DNA of 64,000 nucleotides from JAGTVG01 sp964543195 (GTDB taxonomy: Bacteria; Bacteroidota; Bacteroidia; Cytophagales; Cyclobacteriaceae). Shown here piece by piece: positions 8,018-17,939 of the stretch. Below the pieces are notes generated by a model. The model saw only the letters and a program-made list of their open reading frames with translations, was not told the origin of the DNA and did no database searches. The stretch is taken from NCBI GenBank assembly GCA_964543195.1, contig CAZIXF010000015.1:1-64000 (forward strand). Reading direction: 5' to 3'. The number at the start of each line of letters is the position of its first letter. The first letter of the stretch is position 1. Position numbers and translations under genes: made by a program.

Positions 8018-10045
8018 CTATTTCCCGGCTCTTTTCATCAGTTTTTTGAGCTCTGCCAATTCATCACGATACCGGGCCGCCTGAATGAAATCAAGGTCTT
8101 TAGCGGCTTTTTCCATTTTTTTCTGTGTCTGGACAACCATTTTCTCCAGCTGGCCCCTATCCATAAACCGTACGACCGGGTCGGCAGCCACGGTAGCCTC
8201 TTCGTCCCCGGCATAATATTTTTTTGCTCCCTTTTTTGAATCGGCCACTTTGGTCTGCCCAAATATATCCCGGCTGGATTTTGAGATGGTTCTGGGCTCG
8301 ATGTTATGCGCTTTGTTATAATCCATCTGGATCCTTCGGCGCCGGTTTGTTTCATCTATGGCCATCTGCATGGAACCCGTCACCGTATCGGCATACATGA
8401 TCACTTTCCCGTGTACATTTCTTGCCGCCCGGCCGATGGTCTGCACCAGCGAACGCTGATTTCTCAGGAATCCTTCCTTATCCGCATCGAGAATGGCCAC
8501 CAACGATACTTCGGGCAGATCGAGTCCCTCTCTCAGAAGATTAACACCCACCAGTACGTCAAATTCACCCAGGCGCAGTTCACGCAATATCTCAACCCTG
8601 TCCAGGGAATCCACTTCTGAATGTATGTATTTACAGGATATCCCCGCCTGGTCAAGATATTTGCTCAATTCTTCAGCCATGCGTTTGGTGAGGGTAGTCA
8701 CCAGCACGCGCTCTTTCTTACTTATCCTCAGATCGATCTCCTCCATAAGATCATCCACCTGATGGGTACTCGGTCTTACGTCGATCTCGGGATCCAGCAA
8801 TCCGGTAGGCCTGATGATCTGTTCCACCACCACTCCTTCTGACTTACGCAGTTCATAATCTCCGGGAGTGGCGCTGACAAATAGGGTCTGATTCAATAAG
8901 GATTCGAATTCATTAAAAGTCAATGGCCGGTTATCCAGTGCAGCGGGCAACCGGAACCCGTAATCGACAAGATTTACTTTTCTCGAGCGGTCGCCACCCC
9001 ACATCGCTCTCACTTGCGGGATCGTCACATGGCTCTCGTCAATCACCATGAGAAAATCTTCAGGAAAATAATCGATCAGGCAGAACGGCCGGGTTCCGGG
9101 TTTTCTTCGATCAAAATATCTCGAATAGTTTTCTATACCCGAACAATACCCCAGCTCCCTCATCATTTCCATATCGAATTCAGTACGTTCCTGTATTCTT
9201 TTGGCTTCCGGGTAGCGTGCTTCTGATTCAAAAAAACCAACCTGTTCTACAAGGTCATCCTGGATTTCATTAATAGCCACCTGGAGCTGATCCTTGCCCG
9301 TAACAAACAAGTTGGCCGGATAAATGGTGATGGCGTGCTCTTCTCCGATCTTTTTACCGGAAATGGGATCGATCCTGTGGATGGTTTCAATTTCATCATC
9401 CCAGAAATAAATACGGTAACCGAAGTCGGCATAAGCTACAAAAATGTCCACTGTATCGCCTTTAACCCTGAAATTACCATGCCTGAAATCGATCTCGGAC
9501 CGGCTGTATAATATATCCACCAGGGCATGGAGAAACTGGTTGCGGGGAATCCGGTCCCCCCTGTGTAACCGGATCACGTTTTTTCCAAACTCATCGGGAT
9601 TACCTATTCCATAGATACAGGACACGGAAGCCACTACGATCACATCCCTTCTGCCGGAAAGGAGGGCCGAAGAAGCGCTCAACCTCAGCTTTTCGATCTC
9701 TTCATTGATCGACATATCTTTTTCGATATATAGATTCGAGGTAGGAATATAAGCCTCCGGCTGGTAATAATCGTAGTAAGAAATAAAATACTCCACCGCA
9801 TTATCCGGAAAGAACTGCTTGAATTCGCCATAAAGCTGGGCTGCAAGCGTCTTGTTATGACTTAATACCAGCGTGGGACGGTTTACGTTGGCGATCACAT
9901 TGGCTATGGTATAAGTTTTCCCTGATCCGGTTACCCCCAGGAGTGTCTGAAACGGATCGCCATTTTCAATACCTTCAGTAAGTTGCCTAATTGCTTCGGG
10001 TTGATCCCCCGTAGGTTCATATTCACTCGTAATTCTAAAATCCAT
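8018..10045 (-). CDS. uvrB: Excinuclease ABC subunit B
   Basis: A 675-residue nucleotide-excision-repair helicase that receives damaged DNA from UvrA and loads UvrC. Visible parts are the Walker A motif GVTGSGKTYT near residue 40, the tyrosine-rich beta-hairpin ISYYDYYQPEAYIP, the DEAD-type VIDESHVT, the helicase motif QTIGRAARN, and a C-terminal UVR domain (last 40 residues, DLDFIQAARYRDELAELKK) that contacts UvrC. Length is typical. It is the last gene of a minus-strand run with aroE, whose end lies 11 bp upstream of the uvrB start. Confidence 0.98.
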   Translation of the reverse strand: MDFRITSEYEPTGDQPEAIRQLTEGIENGDPFQTLLGVTGSGKTYTIANVIANVNRPTLVLSHNKTLAAQLYGEFKQFFPDNAVEYFISYYDYYQPEAYIPTSNLYIEKDMSINEEIEKLRLSASSALLSGRRDVIVVASVSCIYGIGNPDEFGKNVIRLHRGDRIPRNQFLHALVDILYSRSEIDFRHGNFRVKGDTVDIFVAYADFGYRIYFWDDEIETIHRIDPISGKKIGEEHAITIYPANLFVTGKDQLQVAINEIQDDLVEQVGFFESEARYPEAKRIQERTEFDMEMMRELGYCSGIENYSRYFDRRKPGTRPFCLIDYFPEDFLMVIDESHVTIPQVRAMWGGDRSRKVNLVDYGFRLPAALDNRPLTFNEFESLLNQTLFVSATPGDYELRKSEGVVVEQIIRPTGLLDPEIDVRPSTHQVDDLMEEIDLRISKKERVLVTTLTKRMAEELSKYLDQAGISCKYIHSEVDSLDRVEILRELRLGEFDVLVGVNLLREGLDLPEVSLVAILDADKEGFLRNQRSLVQTIGRAARNVHGKVIMYADTVTGSMQMAIDETNRRRRIQMDYNKAHNIEPRTISKSSRDIFGQTKVADSKKGAKKYYAGDEEATVAADPVVRFMDRGQLEKMVVQTQKKMEKAAKDLDFIQAARYRDELAELKKLMKRAGK

Positions 10046-10056
10046 TGCCAGAATAC

Positions 10057-10803
10057 TTATTTATTCCATATAGTCCAGGATTTTTCAGCCTGCAATACCA
10101 GCATCTCCAGTCCATTCTTTATTCGGGCACCTGCTTCTTCGCCTTTGGCCAGAAACAGGGTTTTCTCCGGATTATATATCAGATCGTAGAGATAATAATC
10201 TTCATCCAGCTTATCATACGGAAGATGGGGCGCTTCGTTCCGGTTTGGATGCATACCGAGCGGTGTGGTATTCACGATAAGGTGGAATTCCCGGATCAGA
10301 TCGGGATCATCAATAAAGGAACCATACGTCAGATCCCCCTTATCTTTATTTCTTGAAACCACCTTATATTCAATATTGCAATCAAACAATACTGCCTTTA
10401 TGGCTCTTGCCGCTCCCCCGGTACCCAGCACCAGTGCTCTTATCCTGGTTATTCTCTCCTGCAGCCAGTTTTCGAGAGAATAACGAAAGCCGTAATAATC
10501 ACTGTTAAAACCCTTTTTCTTACCGTCAGGATAGATCCTGATCACATTTACTGCTCCCACCTTGCTGGCTGTAGGGTCCAGTTCATCCAGATACCGGATC
10601 ACATCTTCCTTATAGGGTATGGTCACGTTCAATCCCCTCAACTCCGGATAGGTTTTTATAAGTGCCGGAAAGTCCGTGATGCTCTTTAATTCGAAATTCT
10701 GATAAGAACAATCCTCAATTTCTTCATCCTGGAATTTTCGCTGAAAATATTTTTCCGAAAAGGAATGTGTGAGCGGATATCCGATCAATCCATATTGTTT
10801 CAT
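10057..10803 (-). CDS. aroE: Shikimate dehydrogenase
   Basis: A 248-residue enzyme that reduces 3-dehydroshikimate to shikimate with NADPH in aromatic amino-acid synthesis. The N-terminal substrate domain begins YGLIGYPLTHSFSEKYF, with the catalytic Lys in NVTIPYKEDV. The NADP-binding loop is LGTGGAARA, and NTTPLGMHPN is also present. It is slightly shorter than the E. coli enzyme, as is common in this phylum. It overlaps the DUF368 gene by 4 bp (ATGA), so the two are translationally coupled. Confidence 0.95.
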   Translation of the reverse strand: MKQYGLIGYPLTHSFSEKYFQRKFQDEEIEDCSYQNFELKSITDFPALIKTYPELRGLNVTIPYKEDVIRYLDELDPTASKVGAVNVIRIYPDGKKKGFNSDYYGFRYSLENWLQERITRIRALVLGTGGAARAIKAVLFDCNIEYKVVSRNKDKGDLTYGSFIDDPDLIREFHLIVNTTPLGMHPNRNEAPHLPYDKLDEDYYLYDLIYNPEKTLFLAKGEEAGARIKNGLEMLVLQAEKSWTIWNK

Positions 10804-11729
10804 GAAGCCTCCTGTGTTTTAGCGGTCCATTCGATAAACACTACTGACAATATGCCAATAATGATAAATAATATAGCAATCCAGGTTTCCCAAATAATTA
10901 TATCGGGGGCAAACCATTGATAACCTTCAATAATGTATCCCCCTTCCCTGATCACCAGCGCACCTGTAGCATCTTTCAAATAAACCGGGTCCTTCCAGGG
11001 CCAGATGATCAACAGGGATCCCATAATAAATCCCGTCAATAATGCAATGGTCTGGTCTCTTAACTGTTCCAGCAACCATGAGATCAGCCTGGATAAAATG
11101 ATAAATCCCAAGACACTCCCGATCGCTACAGGAATGAGAACATTCATATTAAACTCAGGTACGGCTTCCAGAAAGATAAGCTGGTAATTTCCCATCAATA
11201 TCAGGATAAAAGATCCGGAAAGCCCGGGAAGCAACATACTGGCCATGGCTACTATGCCGCATATAAAAAGATAGACCAGGCTGGAATTTTCATTAGCCGG
11301 ATTCAAATAAGCGATCAACGTCGCCGCTATTGTTCCTGCCAGTAAAAAAAGAACCACACCCATTCTCCATCGGTATATTTTATTACCCACAAAATATACG
11401 GAAGCCAGGATAAGACCGAAAAAGAAAGCCCAGACATAGATTGGATAATGTTCGAACAGGAATTTTAATATTTTACCCAGTGTGATAATGCTTAAAAACA
11501 CACCTGAGAATAATACAAACAAAAATCCAAGGTTAACATGCCGGGCAAATGACCTGAATTCAAACTGCATCAACAATCTCAGGGCTTTTACATCAAATGA
11601 TCTCAGCGAGAAGATCAGTTTTTCATAGATATTGGTTATAAAGGCAATGGTGCCGCCCGAGACACCCGGGATCACATTGGCCGCACCCATGGCGACACCT
11701 TTAAAAAAAAGCATCATACTTCCTCTCAT
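10800..11729 (-). CDS. DUF368 family polytopic membrane protein
   Basis: A 309-residue integral membrane protein with about eight to ten hydrophobic segments. The hallmark N-terminal motif is GAANVIPGVSGGTIAFITNIYEKLI, with an echo LLPGLSGSFILILMGNY in the second half, which indicates an internal duplication. DUF368 proteins have been linked to undecaprenyl-phosphate recycling (the PopT group). That is family knowledge and not something shown here. It sits upstream of aroE with a 4-bp overlap and downstream of the phosphosulfolactate synthase gene. Confidence 0.9.
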   Translation of the reverse strand: MRGSMMLFFKGVAMGAANVIPGVSGGTIAFITNIYEKLIFSLRSFDVKALRLLMQFEFRSFARHVNLGFLFVLFSGVFLSIITLGKILKFLFEHYPIYVWAFFFGLILASVYFVGNKIYRWRMGVVLFLLAGTIAATLIAYLNPANENSSLVYLFICGIVAMASMLLPGLSGSFILILMGNYQLIFLEAVPEFNMNVLIPVAIGSVLGFIILSRLISWLLEQLRDQTIALLTGFIMGSLLIIWPWKDPVYLKDATGALVIREGGYIIEGYQWFAPDIIIWETWIAILFIIIGILSVVFIEWTAKTQEAS

Positions 11730-11843
11730 ATCAGGATCAATCTGATTTATTCATAACCTTAGGATCACTTAACCAATTAAGACCGGATGCATTACAGGAC
11801 TGTTCCTCAGATGACGGACTTTCCCCTGTGGCTGACCAATAGT

Positions 11844-12623
11844 TTATTGAATACTTTCTTTTTTCTGTGAAATAAAATGATTGAAAGTATCACCTCTCAA
11901 GCCTAATCGTATGGTTTCCAGGGGTATGATTTCCTGGGGAGCGATATTCCCAAGATTAACATTGGCACCAAGCAATTTGATAAACCATACCTGTTGCATT
12001 TTCTGTGGTGCCTCCCAAATGATCTTTTCAAATGGGATCTTGGTCAGTATTTCCTCAACCAGACCGGATCTAACTTCTCCACTGGCTCTGAATAAACCCA
12101 CAGTACCACTTTCCCTGGCTTCTCCGATCACCTTCCATGCTCCGGCATCCAGCTCGGCCTGCATCTGTGCGATCCATTTATAGGGAGGGATAATTTTTTC
12201 GGCATCTTTGGAGCCCACCTCGGAAAGCACAGTCACATGTTCGGATATCCTTCTGATATGATCACATTTTACGTCATGGTCCAGTTCAATAGAACCATCT
12301 GAAACCTCGGCGTATTCCATCCCGAATTTATCGAGAACACGCAAATAATCGTCAAACTGATTCCTTACCAGAAAAGCTTCAAAAAGGGTACCTCCGAAAT
12401 AGACCGGGATTCCCGCTTCCTTATAGGTTTTTATCTTATCCTTAAGATTAGGGGTTACATAGGAAGTACCCCATCCGAATTTTATTATATCTATAAAGTC
12501 ACCATTGATACTTAAGATATCCTCCACTTCTCGAATGCTCAAACCTTTGTCGATACACATGGTAAAACCCGTTTCTCGGGGCTTGGAGGATCTTTCAGGT
12601 AAGTCTTTTAAAAAATAATTCAT
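11844..12623 (-). CDS. comA: Phosphosulfolactate synthase (ComA family)
   Basis: A 259-residue TIM-barrel protein of the ComA family. Characterised members add sulfite to phosphoenolpyruvate to give (R)-phosphosulfolactate, the first step to coenzyme M in methanogens and to sulfolactate in some bacteria. The core pattern is present: DIIKFGWGTSYV, YFGGTLFEAF, YAEVSDGSIEL, VLSEVGSKD, and WEAPQKMQQVWFIKLLGANVNLGNI. No comB, comC or other sulfonate gene is adjacent. In this phylum the product might feed sulfonolipid (capnoid) or cysteate synthesis, but that is a guess. It overlaps the TPR gene by one base, so the pair is co-translated. Confidence 0.88.
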   Translation of the reverse strand: MNYFLKDLPERSSKPRETGFTMCIDKGLSIREVEDILSINGDFIDIIKFGWGTSYVTPNLKDKIKTYKEAGIPVYFGGTLFEAFLVRNQFDDYLRVLDKFGMEYAEVSDGSIELDHDVKCDHIRRISEHVTVLSEVGSKDAEKIIPPYKWIAQMQAELDAGAWKVIGEARESGTVGLFRASGEVRSGLVEEILTKIPFEKIIWEAPQKMQQVWFIKLLGANVNLGNIAPQEIIPLETIRLGLRGDTFNHFISQKKESIQ

Positions 12624-14035
12624 CAGAAATTTTCTTTTCTGTATTGATCGATGATTTTAAATAATGCCTTTTGAGTTTGTAATTTCGGGAAAAATTCCAG
12701 GAGAACTGTATGGTTCTCAAAGTTCAGCACCAGGGCATTTTCAAGGTAGTTAAATGCTTCTTTATACTTTCCGGCAGCGATCAGATAGGCAGTTGCTCTG
12801 TAATATAATTCCGAATTATCAGGCAATTCATCTATTCCTTTAAGGATAATGGCTATGGCTCTTTCAAAATCTCCCTGTTCGTAATAGATTTGCGACCACC
12901 TGAGCCAAATATCCTTATTCCCCGGATCAAGCACACAGGCTTCTTCCCAGGCATCCAGACTTGAAACAATATTTCCCAGCTTATATTCTGTTTCTGCCAC
13001 CGCAGTCCAGTATTCCATCTTGTTGGGATCCAGTTTCAGGGCCTTATTAAGAAAATGTATCGCTTCATATAATTTATCCTGAGCATTAAGGGAAATCCCT
13101 ACGCCATGCCAGGCCTCATCATTGAAGTTATCAAGTTTAATCGCTTTCTGGTAATATTTTATTGCCAGATCATAATGTTCCATTTTTTCATATACATTCC
13201 CGAGACAGCATGCCGTCTCGGAAGAGATCCCTTCAATTTCGATGGTTTTCTTATACGCATTCAGAGCCTTGGGATAATCTTCAGTGATCATGAAGGTATT
13301 ACCCAGATTGAAATGTGCGGAAGCGAATTTTTCATCAATGGCTATGGCAAATTCATATGCATTGATCGCTTCCTCGTATTTTTTAAGTTTATTAAACACG
13401 ATCCCGATATTATACCATCCGTATTGAGAATAGGGATTATGATCTATGAATTTCTGGTAAAACTCGATGCTGCCTTCCAACTCACCGGTAATATCCAGAC
13501 AATAAGCCAGCTCATAGAGCACATTTTCATTATTGAGATTAAATTCAAGGGCCTTTTTATAATTTTCGATCGCCTTATGATAATTGTTTACCGTCTGGTA
13601 AGTCATCCCGATATTATAAAGAATTTCGTCCTTATTCTCACTGATATCAAGGGCCTGTCTGTACGTTTCAATAGCTTCCTTATATTTATCCATCATCGAA
13701 AAAATTGATCCTTTGAGCATAAGGATCTCCTCGTCGTTGGGCTGAAGTACGGCAGCGGAATCCAGCAATTCGATTGCACGTTCATACTGCCCCAGGTTTG
13801 AAAGGACCTGGGCTTTGTCGAGTTTCAGTTCGATGGAATAAGGATACCGGTCAATAGCGATATTGCATGCATTGAGCGCTTCTTTATAGCGGTTTCTGTC
13901 CAGATAATAATCAATGATGTCCTCAAATGATTCCAGCTGATAATATCCAAGACGATCATCACTTAATTGCTCCTCAAATGTATTGATGAGTTCTTTCAGG
14001 TTATTATAATTAGGACTATTCTCCTCCATCGACAT
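12623..14035 (-). CDS. Tetratricopeptide-repeat protein
   Basis: A 470-residue soluble protein built almost entirely of TPR units (about eleven to twelve 34-residue repeats), with typical W/LG-Y-A-P positions such as AWHGVGISLNAQDKLYEAIHFLNKALKLDP. There is no signal peptide or membrane segment, so it should be a cytoplasmic scaffold. Its stop overlaps the start of the phosphosulfolactate synthase gene by one base. It heads the TPR-comA-DUF368-aroE-uvrB run. Its partner is unknown, and the tight coupling with comA suggests a functional link worth testing. Confidence 0.9.
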   Translation of the reverse strand: MSMEENSPNYNNLKELINTFEEQLSDDRLGYYQLESFEDIIDYYLDRNRYKEALNACNIAIDRYPYSIELKLDKAQVLSNLGQYERAIELLDSAAVLQPNDEEILMLKGSIFSMMDKYKEAIETYRQALDISENKDEILYNIGMTYQTVNNYHKAIENYKKALEFNLNNENVLYELAYCLDITGELEGSIEFYQKFIDHNPYSQYGWYNIGIVFNKLKKYEEAINAYEFAIAIDEKFASAHFNLGNTFMITEDYPKALNAYKKTIEIEGISSETACCLGNVYEKMEHYDLAIKYYQKAIKLDNFNDEAWHGVGISLNAQDKLYEAIHFLNKALKLDPNKMEYWTAVAETEYKLGNIVSSLDAWEEACVLDPGNKDIWLRWSQIYYEQGDFERAIAIILKGIDELPDNSELYYRATAYLIAAGKYKEAFNYLENALVLNFENHTVLLEFFPKLQTQKALFKIIDQYRKENF

Positions 14036-14198
14036 CCCGGTCAGATAGTTATTCAGAATTATATGGGAAAATAAACTTTTTAAAAACTATACACAAGTAT
14101 CAGTTCTTATTCCCAATGTACAAATATGAGCTAACTTAGTGAAAAATGTGATGATTTCAAGGATAAATTTTATGAAGGGTAATGAGCCGCCCTCCCTC

Positions 14199-16559
14199 TT
14201 AACCGTTGAAGATTCTGGAAATTAATCCGGGCTTTTTTTCCCGGTAATACCCGCTGCCGTATCCATAGCCATAATGTACGCCCTGCCCCTTTTTCAATCC
14301 GTTTACGATCAGATAAAGATGCTTAAATTTATGAATGGAATTGGTCTTTTCAATATAACTGACAAACTGACTCCGGGAATATTCATTCCTGAGAATATAC
14401 ATCTGAAGGTCCGTATTTTTCATAACCAGTATTCCATCGGTAACAATACCTACCGGGGGAGTATCCAGGAATACAATGTCATATTTTTTACGGATTTGCT
14501 TCAAAAGACGATCCATTTCCCTGGACATGATCAACTCGGAGGGATTAGGTGGTATGGGACCTGTGGTAAGTACTTCCAGGTTTTCAATATCGGTTTTTAT
14601 TATACATTCATCCAGCTCATGTTTTTCAATCAGTATGGTGCTGAGACCCTTATTGGGATCCGTATTCCCAAATACCTTATTCAGTTTCGGCTTTCGGAGA
14701 TCCACATCAACAATGAGTGCCTTTTTACCGGAAACAGCAAAGATGCCGGCCAGATTTAAGCCTACAAAAGTTTTTCCCTCTCCGCTCACAGTAGAGGATA
14801 CGGACACCAGCGTGCCCTTGGTCTTTGGCAAAATGAACTGCATGTTCGTACGCAACGATCTGAAAGCTTCTCCAAGTGCCGATTGCGTATTTTTGCTTAT
14901 CACAAGTTTAGCCACAGGCATTTTCCCCGATGAATAAAACGGAATCGTCCCCAGCACCGGGATATCGGTTAACCTTTCCACTTCCTCCAGCCCCGTGATC
15001 CTGTTGAAAGAAAGGTATCCTATGCCAATCATAAAAAAGGTAATGACAACCCAGGCTACCAGGCCTATGCCATAAATCAGCTCCTTTTTTGGTTTTAAGG
15101 GGTCAGCCGGAATGGTGGCAGGGGCAAGTATTTTAAAATCCGTAACGGTACCCGCCATAGCCAGTTGAAATTCTGCTTTTTTCTGCATCAAAGTCAGATA
15201 AAATTCCTCATATAAAGAATAATACCGTTCACTTTTGGAATAATCCGTGTTTTTCGATGGCAATTCGACAAAATCCCTTTCAAGACGGGCTTTCCTTCTC
15301 CTCAGTTCATTCAGCTGCTGTTCCAGTTCATCAATATAATCGGTGATGTAATGATTCACCCTCTGGTAAATGTTCTCGATTTCATTTATGCGTTTTCTAT
15401 AAGCCTGGGTATTCTTATTGTAGGAAAGAAGGATAGATTCGCTTTCTTCCAGCCGCTGGTTTAATTCCTCAATGTCTTCCCGCACTGTAGGAGGAAGGAT
15501 TGGGAAATCGGTTATTCCGATGTGAACCTGCTTACCGGAATCCAACCCTGCTTTCAATTCCTGTAAGCGGTTTAGCCTGACCCGAAGGATATAACGCTGG
15601 GAATCAATTTCGCTTAATGACCGGATGGTCTGGTCAAGGTTATTTTTAAGATCGGTAGTTTTATTCGTGATTATAAAATCTTCGAAATAGGTTTCAAAAT
15701 CTGATAATCGCTGCTCGGTCTCATTCAGTTGCTGGTTTAAAAAATCGATTTTCTGGGAATTTGCTTTGGTTTTCTGTTCTCTGGTATAGTTTAAATATAT
15801 GGTATCTATGGCATTTACCATATCCCTGGCTTTCTGCTTATTATAATCCTGAAAGCTTATTTCAATGGTATTTGTATTAAGCTTGAGCGGCTGAACATTG
15901 AAATTCTCTTCTATATAATTCAATTGGGACTGACGGCTGTTAATGGTGAAAAAGAATTCCCGGTCCTTCGATGAGGGATCAAACTCAGGCCCCAAAGTCA
16001 GTTTAATCGTAAAATCGGCTGTTTCAATAGTCTCCCCGAACTCTTGCTTTGAATTATGTTCTTTTCCTTCCAGCGAATAGGTTATATAATATTCTTCCGA
16101 ATTTATTATTTCAACCCTGAAAGGCACATCATATACCTTGCTGTTCTTGAGATGGTAGTCCACGTGGAAGGGTGCATTTTTATATCGCTCATCGATCAGA
16201 ATATCCCCGATGGTATAAACGCTGATATCCAGATCCACCGCATCGAGTATCTTGTTATAAAACAATCTTGATTCCAGCAATTCAATTTCACTGAGCAGAT
16301 TATCATAGGTTTGTTCTTCATCGATCGGATTAAGTCCAAGAATGGAAGCTTCTCTCTTAATGTCAAGTTTCAGCACTGATTTTGATTCATAGAGGGGTTT
16401 GGTATATCGCACAACCAGGTAAGCCGTTAAGCCGGCAATGACGAAGAGAAGGATTATCCAGGGTACCAGCTTTTTCAGGACAGTTAAAAACTTATCCTTA
16501 TCGAAAGAGGGTAGATTTTCTTCTTTCTCGTATTCCTGTATGTATTTGATTTCTTCCAC
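14199..16559 (-). CDS. Polysaccharide co-polymerase / tyrosine autokinase (Wzc-like)
   Basis: A 786-residue inner-membrane protein that sets chain length and drives export of a surface polysaccharide. An N-terminal membrane segment (about 28-50) is followed by a Wzz domain, a long periplasmic coiled coil (about 240-450), a second membrane segment near 510, and a cytoplasmic BY-kinase domain. Kinase motifs are Walker A SGEGKTFVGLNLAG, Walker A' ALIVDVDLRKPKLN, and Walker B DIVFLDTPP. The C-terminus has a tyrosine cluster (YGYGYGSGYY) for autophosphorylation. It follows the Wza-like exporter gene by 14 bp. Confidence 0.95.
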   Translation of the reverse strand: MEEIKYIQEYEKEENLPSFDKDKFLTVLKKLVPWIILLFVIAGLTAYLVVRYTKPLYESKSVLKLDIKREASILGLNPIDEEQTYDNLLSEIELLESRLFYNKILDAVDLDISVYTIGDILIDERYKNAPFHVDYHLKNSKVYDVPFRVEIINSEEYYITYSLEGKEHNSKQEFGETIETADFTIKLTLGPEFDPSSKDREFFFTINSRQSQLNYIEENFNVQPLKLNTNTIEISFQDYNKQKARDMVNAIDTIYLNYTREQKTKANSQKIDFLNQQLNETEQRLSDFETYFEDFIITNKTTDLKNNLDQTIRSLSEIDSQRYILRVRLNRLQELKAGLDSGKQVHIGITDFPILPPTVREDIEELNQRLEESESILLSYNKNTQAYRKRINEIENIYQRVNHYITDYIDELEQQLNELRRRKARLERDFVELPSKNTDYSKSERYYSLYEEFYLTLMQKKAEFQLAMAGTVTDFKILAPATIPADPLKPKKELIYGIGLVAWVVITFFMIGIGYLSFNRITGLEEVERLTDIPVLGTIPFYSSGKMPVAKLVISKNTQSALGEAFRSLRTNMQFILPKTKGTLVSVSSTVSGEGKTFVGLNLAGIFAVSGKKALIVDVDLRKPKLNKVFGNTDPNKGLSTILIEKHELDECIIKTDIENLEVLTTGPIPPNPSELIMSREMDRLLKQIRKKYDIVFLDTPPVGIVTDGILVMKNTDLQMYILRNEYSRSQFVSYIEKTNSIHKFKHLYLIVNGLKKGQGVHYGYGYGSGYYREKKPGLISRIFNG

Positions 16560-16573
16560 TACCCGTATTCAAT

Positions 16574-17338
16574 TCAGTTTCTGACAAATATTACAATGAG
16601 TGCCAGAACGCTGGTTGTAATACTCAGAATGGGTATGATATCGCGTCTTGTTTCCGATACCAATCTCACCACGGGTTCAATATATATAATATCTCCTGAA
16701 TATACACTCAGTTCGGCATTCTTTAATCCCTCTATGGTTGACAGGTCGATTAACTGTACCTCAGGATTGTCCAGTTCACCCCTGATAAGACGAATATTGG
16801 TTACATTCATGTTTCTTTCTATCCCCCCTGCCATAGCGATTACTTCCAGCAGATTAGTATCCTCATTTTCTAAAGGGATCACATGCCCCCCCGGTGCTCC
16901 CAGTACTATAACACGTTTATTATTAAAATTTATTACAACAAATGGATCCTTATAAAAGGCACTGAATTCCACCTCCAGCTTTTTTTCAGCTTCCCTTATG
17001 GTTAACCCTTCAAGTTTAATTTTTCCTATCATGGGAACTTTTACCTCGCCTTCCTTATCCACAAAATAAGTAACCTCTTCCCGCCTGATATTAATATTAT
17101 TTAAATCCTTCTGCAGTTCAAAATCCGGGTCGACTATACGCTCACCTTCGTTGGTATAAACTTTTATCTCCAGTATATCATCCACCTGGATCCTGTAGTT
17201 TCTTTCCGCATATAACTTTCCCTGCTCGAGGTCAGCAGCCATAGTCCCCTCTTCAACAGTAAACATTAAATGTTTTTTATAACTGGCACAGGAAAAGATG
17301 AACGGGACAAATAATATTAATAAAAATCGCGTATACAT
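16574..17338 (-). CDS. Polysaccharide export lipoprotein (Wza-like)
   Basis: A 254-residue protein with a lipoprotein signal ending FIFSC, a poly-export domain (YRIQVDDILEIKVYTN, VDKEGEVKVPMIGKIKLEGLTIREAEKKL), one SLBB domain (VIVLGAPGGHVIPLENEDTN), and a hydrophobic C-terminal segment. It is shorter than E. coli Wza, as is usual in Bacteroidota, and should form the outer-membrane channel that works with the adjacent Wzc-like kinase. Gene order (glycosyltransferase, RfbC, exporter, kinase) supports one minus-strand operon. Confidence 0.93.
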   Translation of the reverse strand: MYTRFLLILFVPFIFSCASYKKHLMFTVEEGTMAADLEQGKLYAERNYRIQVDDILEIKVYTNEGERIVDPDFELQKDLNNINIRREEVTYFVDKEGEVKVPMIGKIKLEGLTIREAEKKLEVEFSAFYKDPFVVINFNNKRVIVLGAPGGHVIPLENEDTNLLEVIAMAGGIERNMNVTNIRLIRGELDNPEVQLIDLSTIEGLKNAELSVYSGDIIYIEPVVRLVSETRRDIIPILSITTSVLALIVIFVRN

Positions 17339-17390
17339 CAGTTTATTGCTTTATGCAAATTAACCAAAAATAGCGCTCCAAGAGAGCATT

Positions 17391-17933
17391 TCACGTATTT
17401 ATTTGTTTAAATGATTTAAATGATGGCAGATTTTTATCCTTATCGGAAACAATAGGATCGTCAATTCCCCAGTCGATATTGAGGTCGGGATCATCCCACC
17501 TGATTCCGGTATCAGCGCTGGGTTGATAATAAGCAGTGCATTTATAGGTCAAAATAGTATCCTCCATAGCCAGAAATCCATGTCCAAACCCTTCGGGTAT
17601 ATAAAGCATATTGTTTCTTTCACTATCCAGGATGATACCTTCATATTCGCCGAATGTTCCGGATCCCATTCTCAGGTCGACGGCCACATCCAGGCCCTTT
17701 CCTTTAACAACCCTGACCAGTTTTCCTTGCGCGTGGGGTATCAGTTGCAAATGGATCCCACGTATTACATTTTTTTTTGATACGGACTGATTATCCTGGA
17801 CAAACTCCCTGTCGATCCCCGCTTTAAGCAAAATTTCCTTTCTGTAGGATTCAAAAAAAATACCTCTGTAGTCCCGAATGATCCTCGGGATAAATTCAAC
17901 CAAACCCGGGATCCTTAGATAATTGATTTCCAT
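17391..17933 (-). CDS. rfbC: dTDP-4-dehydrorhamnose 3,5-epimerase
   Basis: A 180-residue cupin-fold enzyme that epimerises dTDP-4-keto-6-deoxyglucose at C3 and C5 on the way to dTDP-L-rhamnose. Diagnostic segments are FVQDNQSVSKKNVIRGIH (catalytic His in RGIH), DVAVDLRMGSGTFG, PEGFGHGFLAM, and YKCTAYYQPSADTGIRWDDP. rfbA, rfbB and rfbD are not in this window and must lie elsewhere if rhamnose is made. It ends 52 bp before the exporter gene and starts 6 bp after the glycosyltransferase stop. Confidence 0.94.
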   Translation of the reverse strand: MEINYLRIPGLVEFIPRIIRDYRGIFFESYRKEILLKAGIDREFVQDNQSVSKKNVIRGIHLQLIPHAQGKLVRVVKGKGLDVAVDLRMGSGTFGEYEGIILDSERNNMLYIPEGFGHGFLAMEDTILTYKCTAYYQPSADTGIRWDDPDLNIDWGIDDPIVSDKDKNLPSFKSFKQINT

Positions 17934-17939
17934 AAAATA

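Noticed and set aside
13106..13708. 200-aa plus-strand ORF opposite the TPR gene
   Set aside because: It lies wholly within a well-supported TPR protein and arises from the repeat periodicity.
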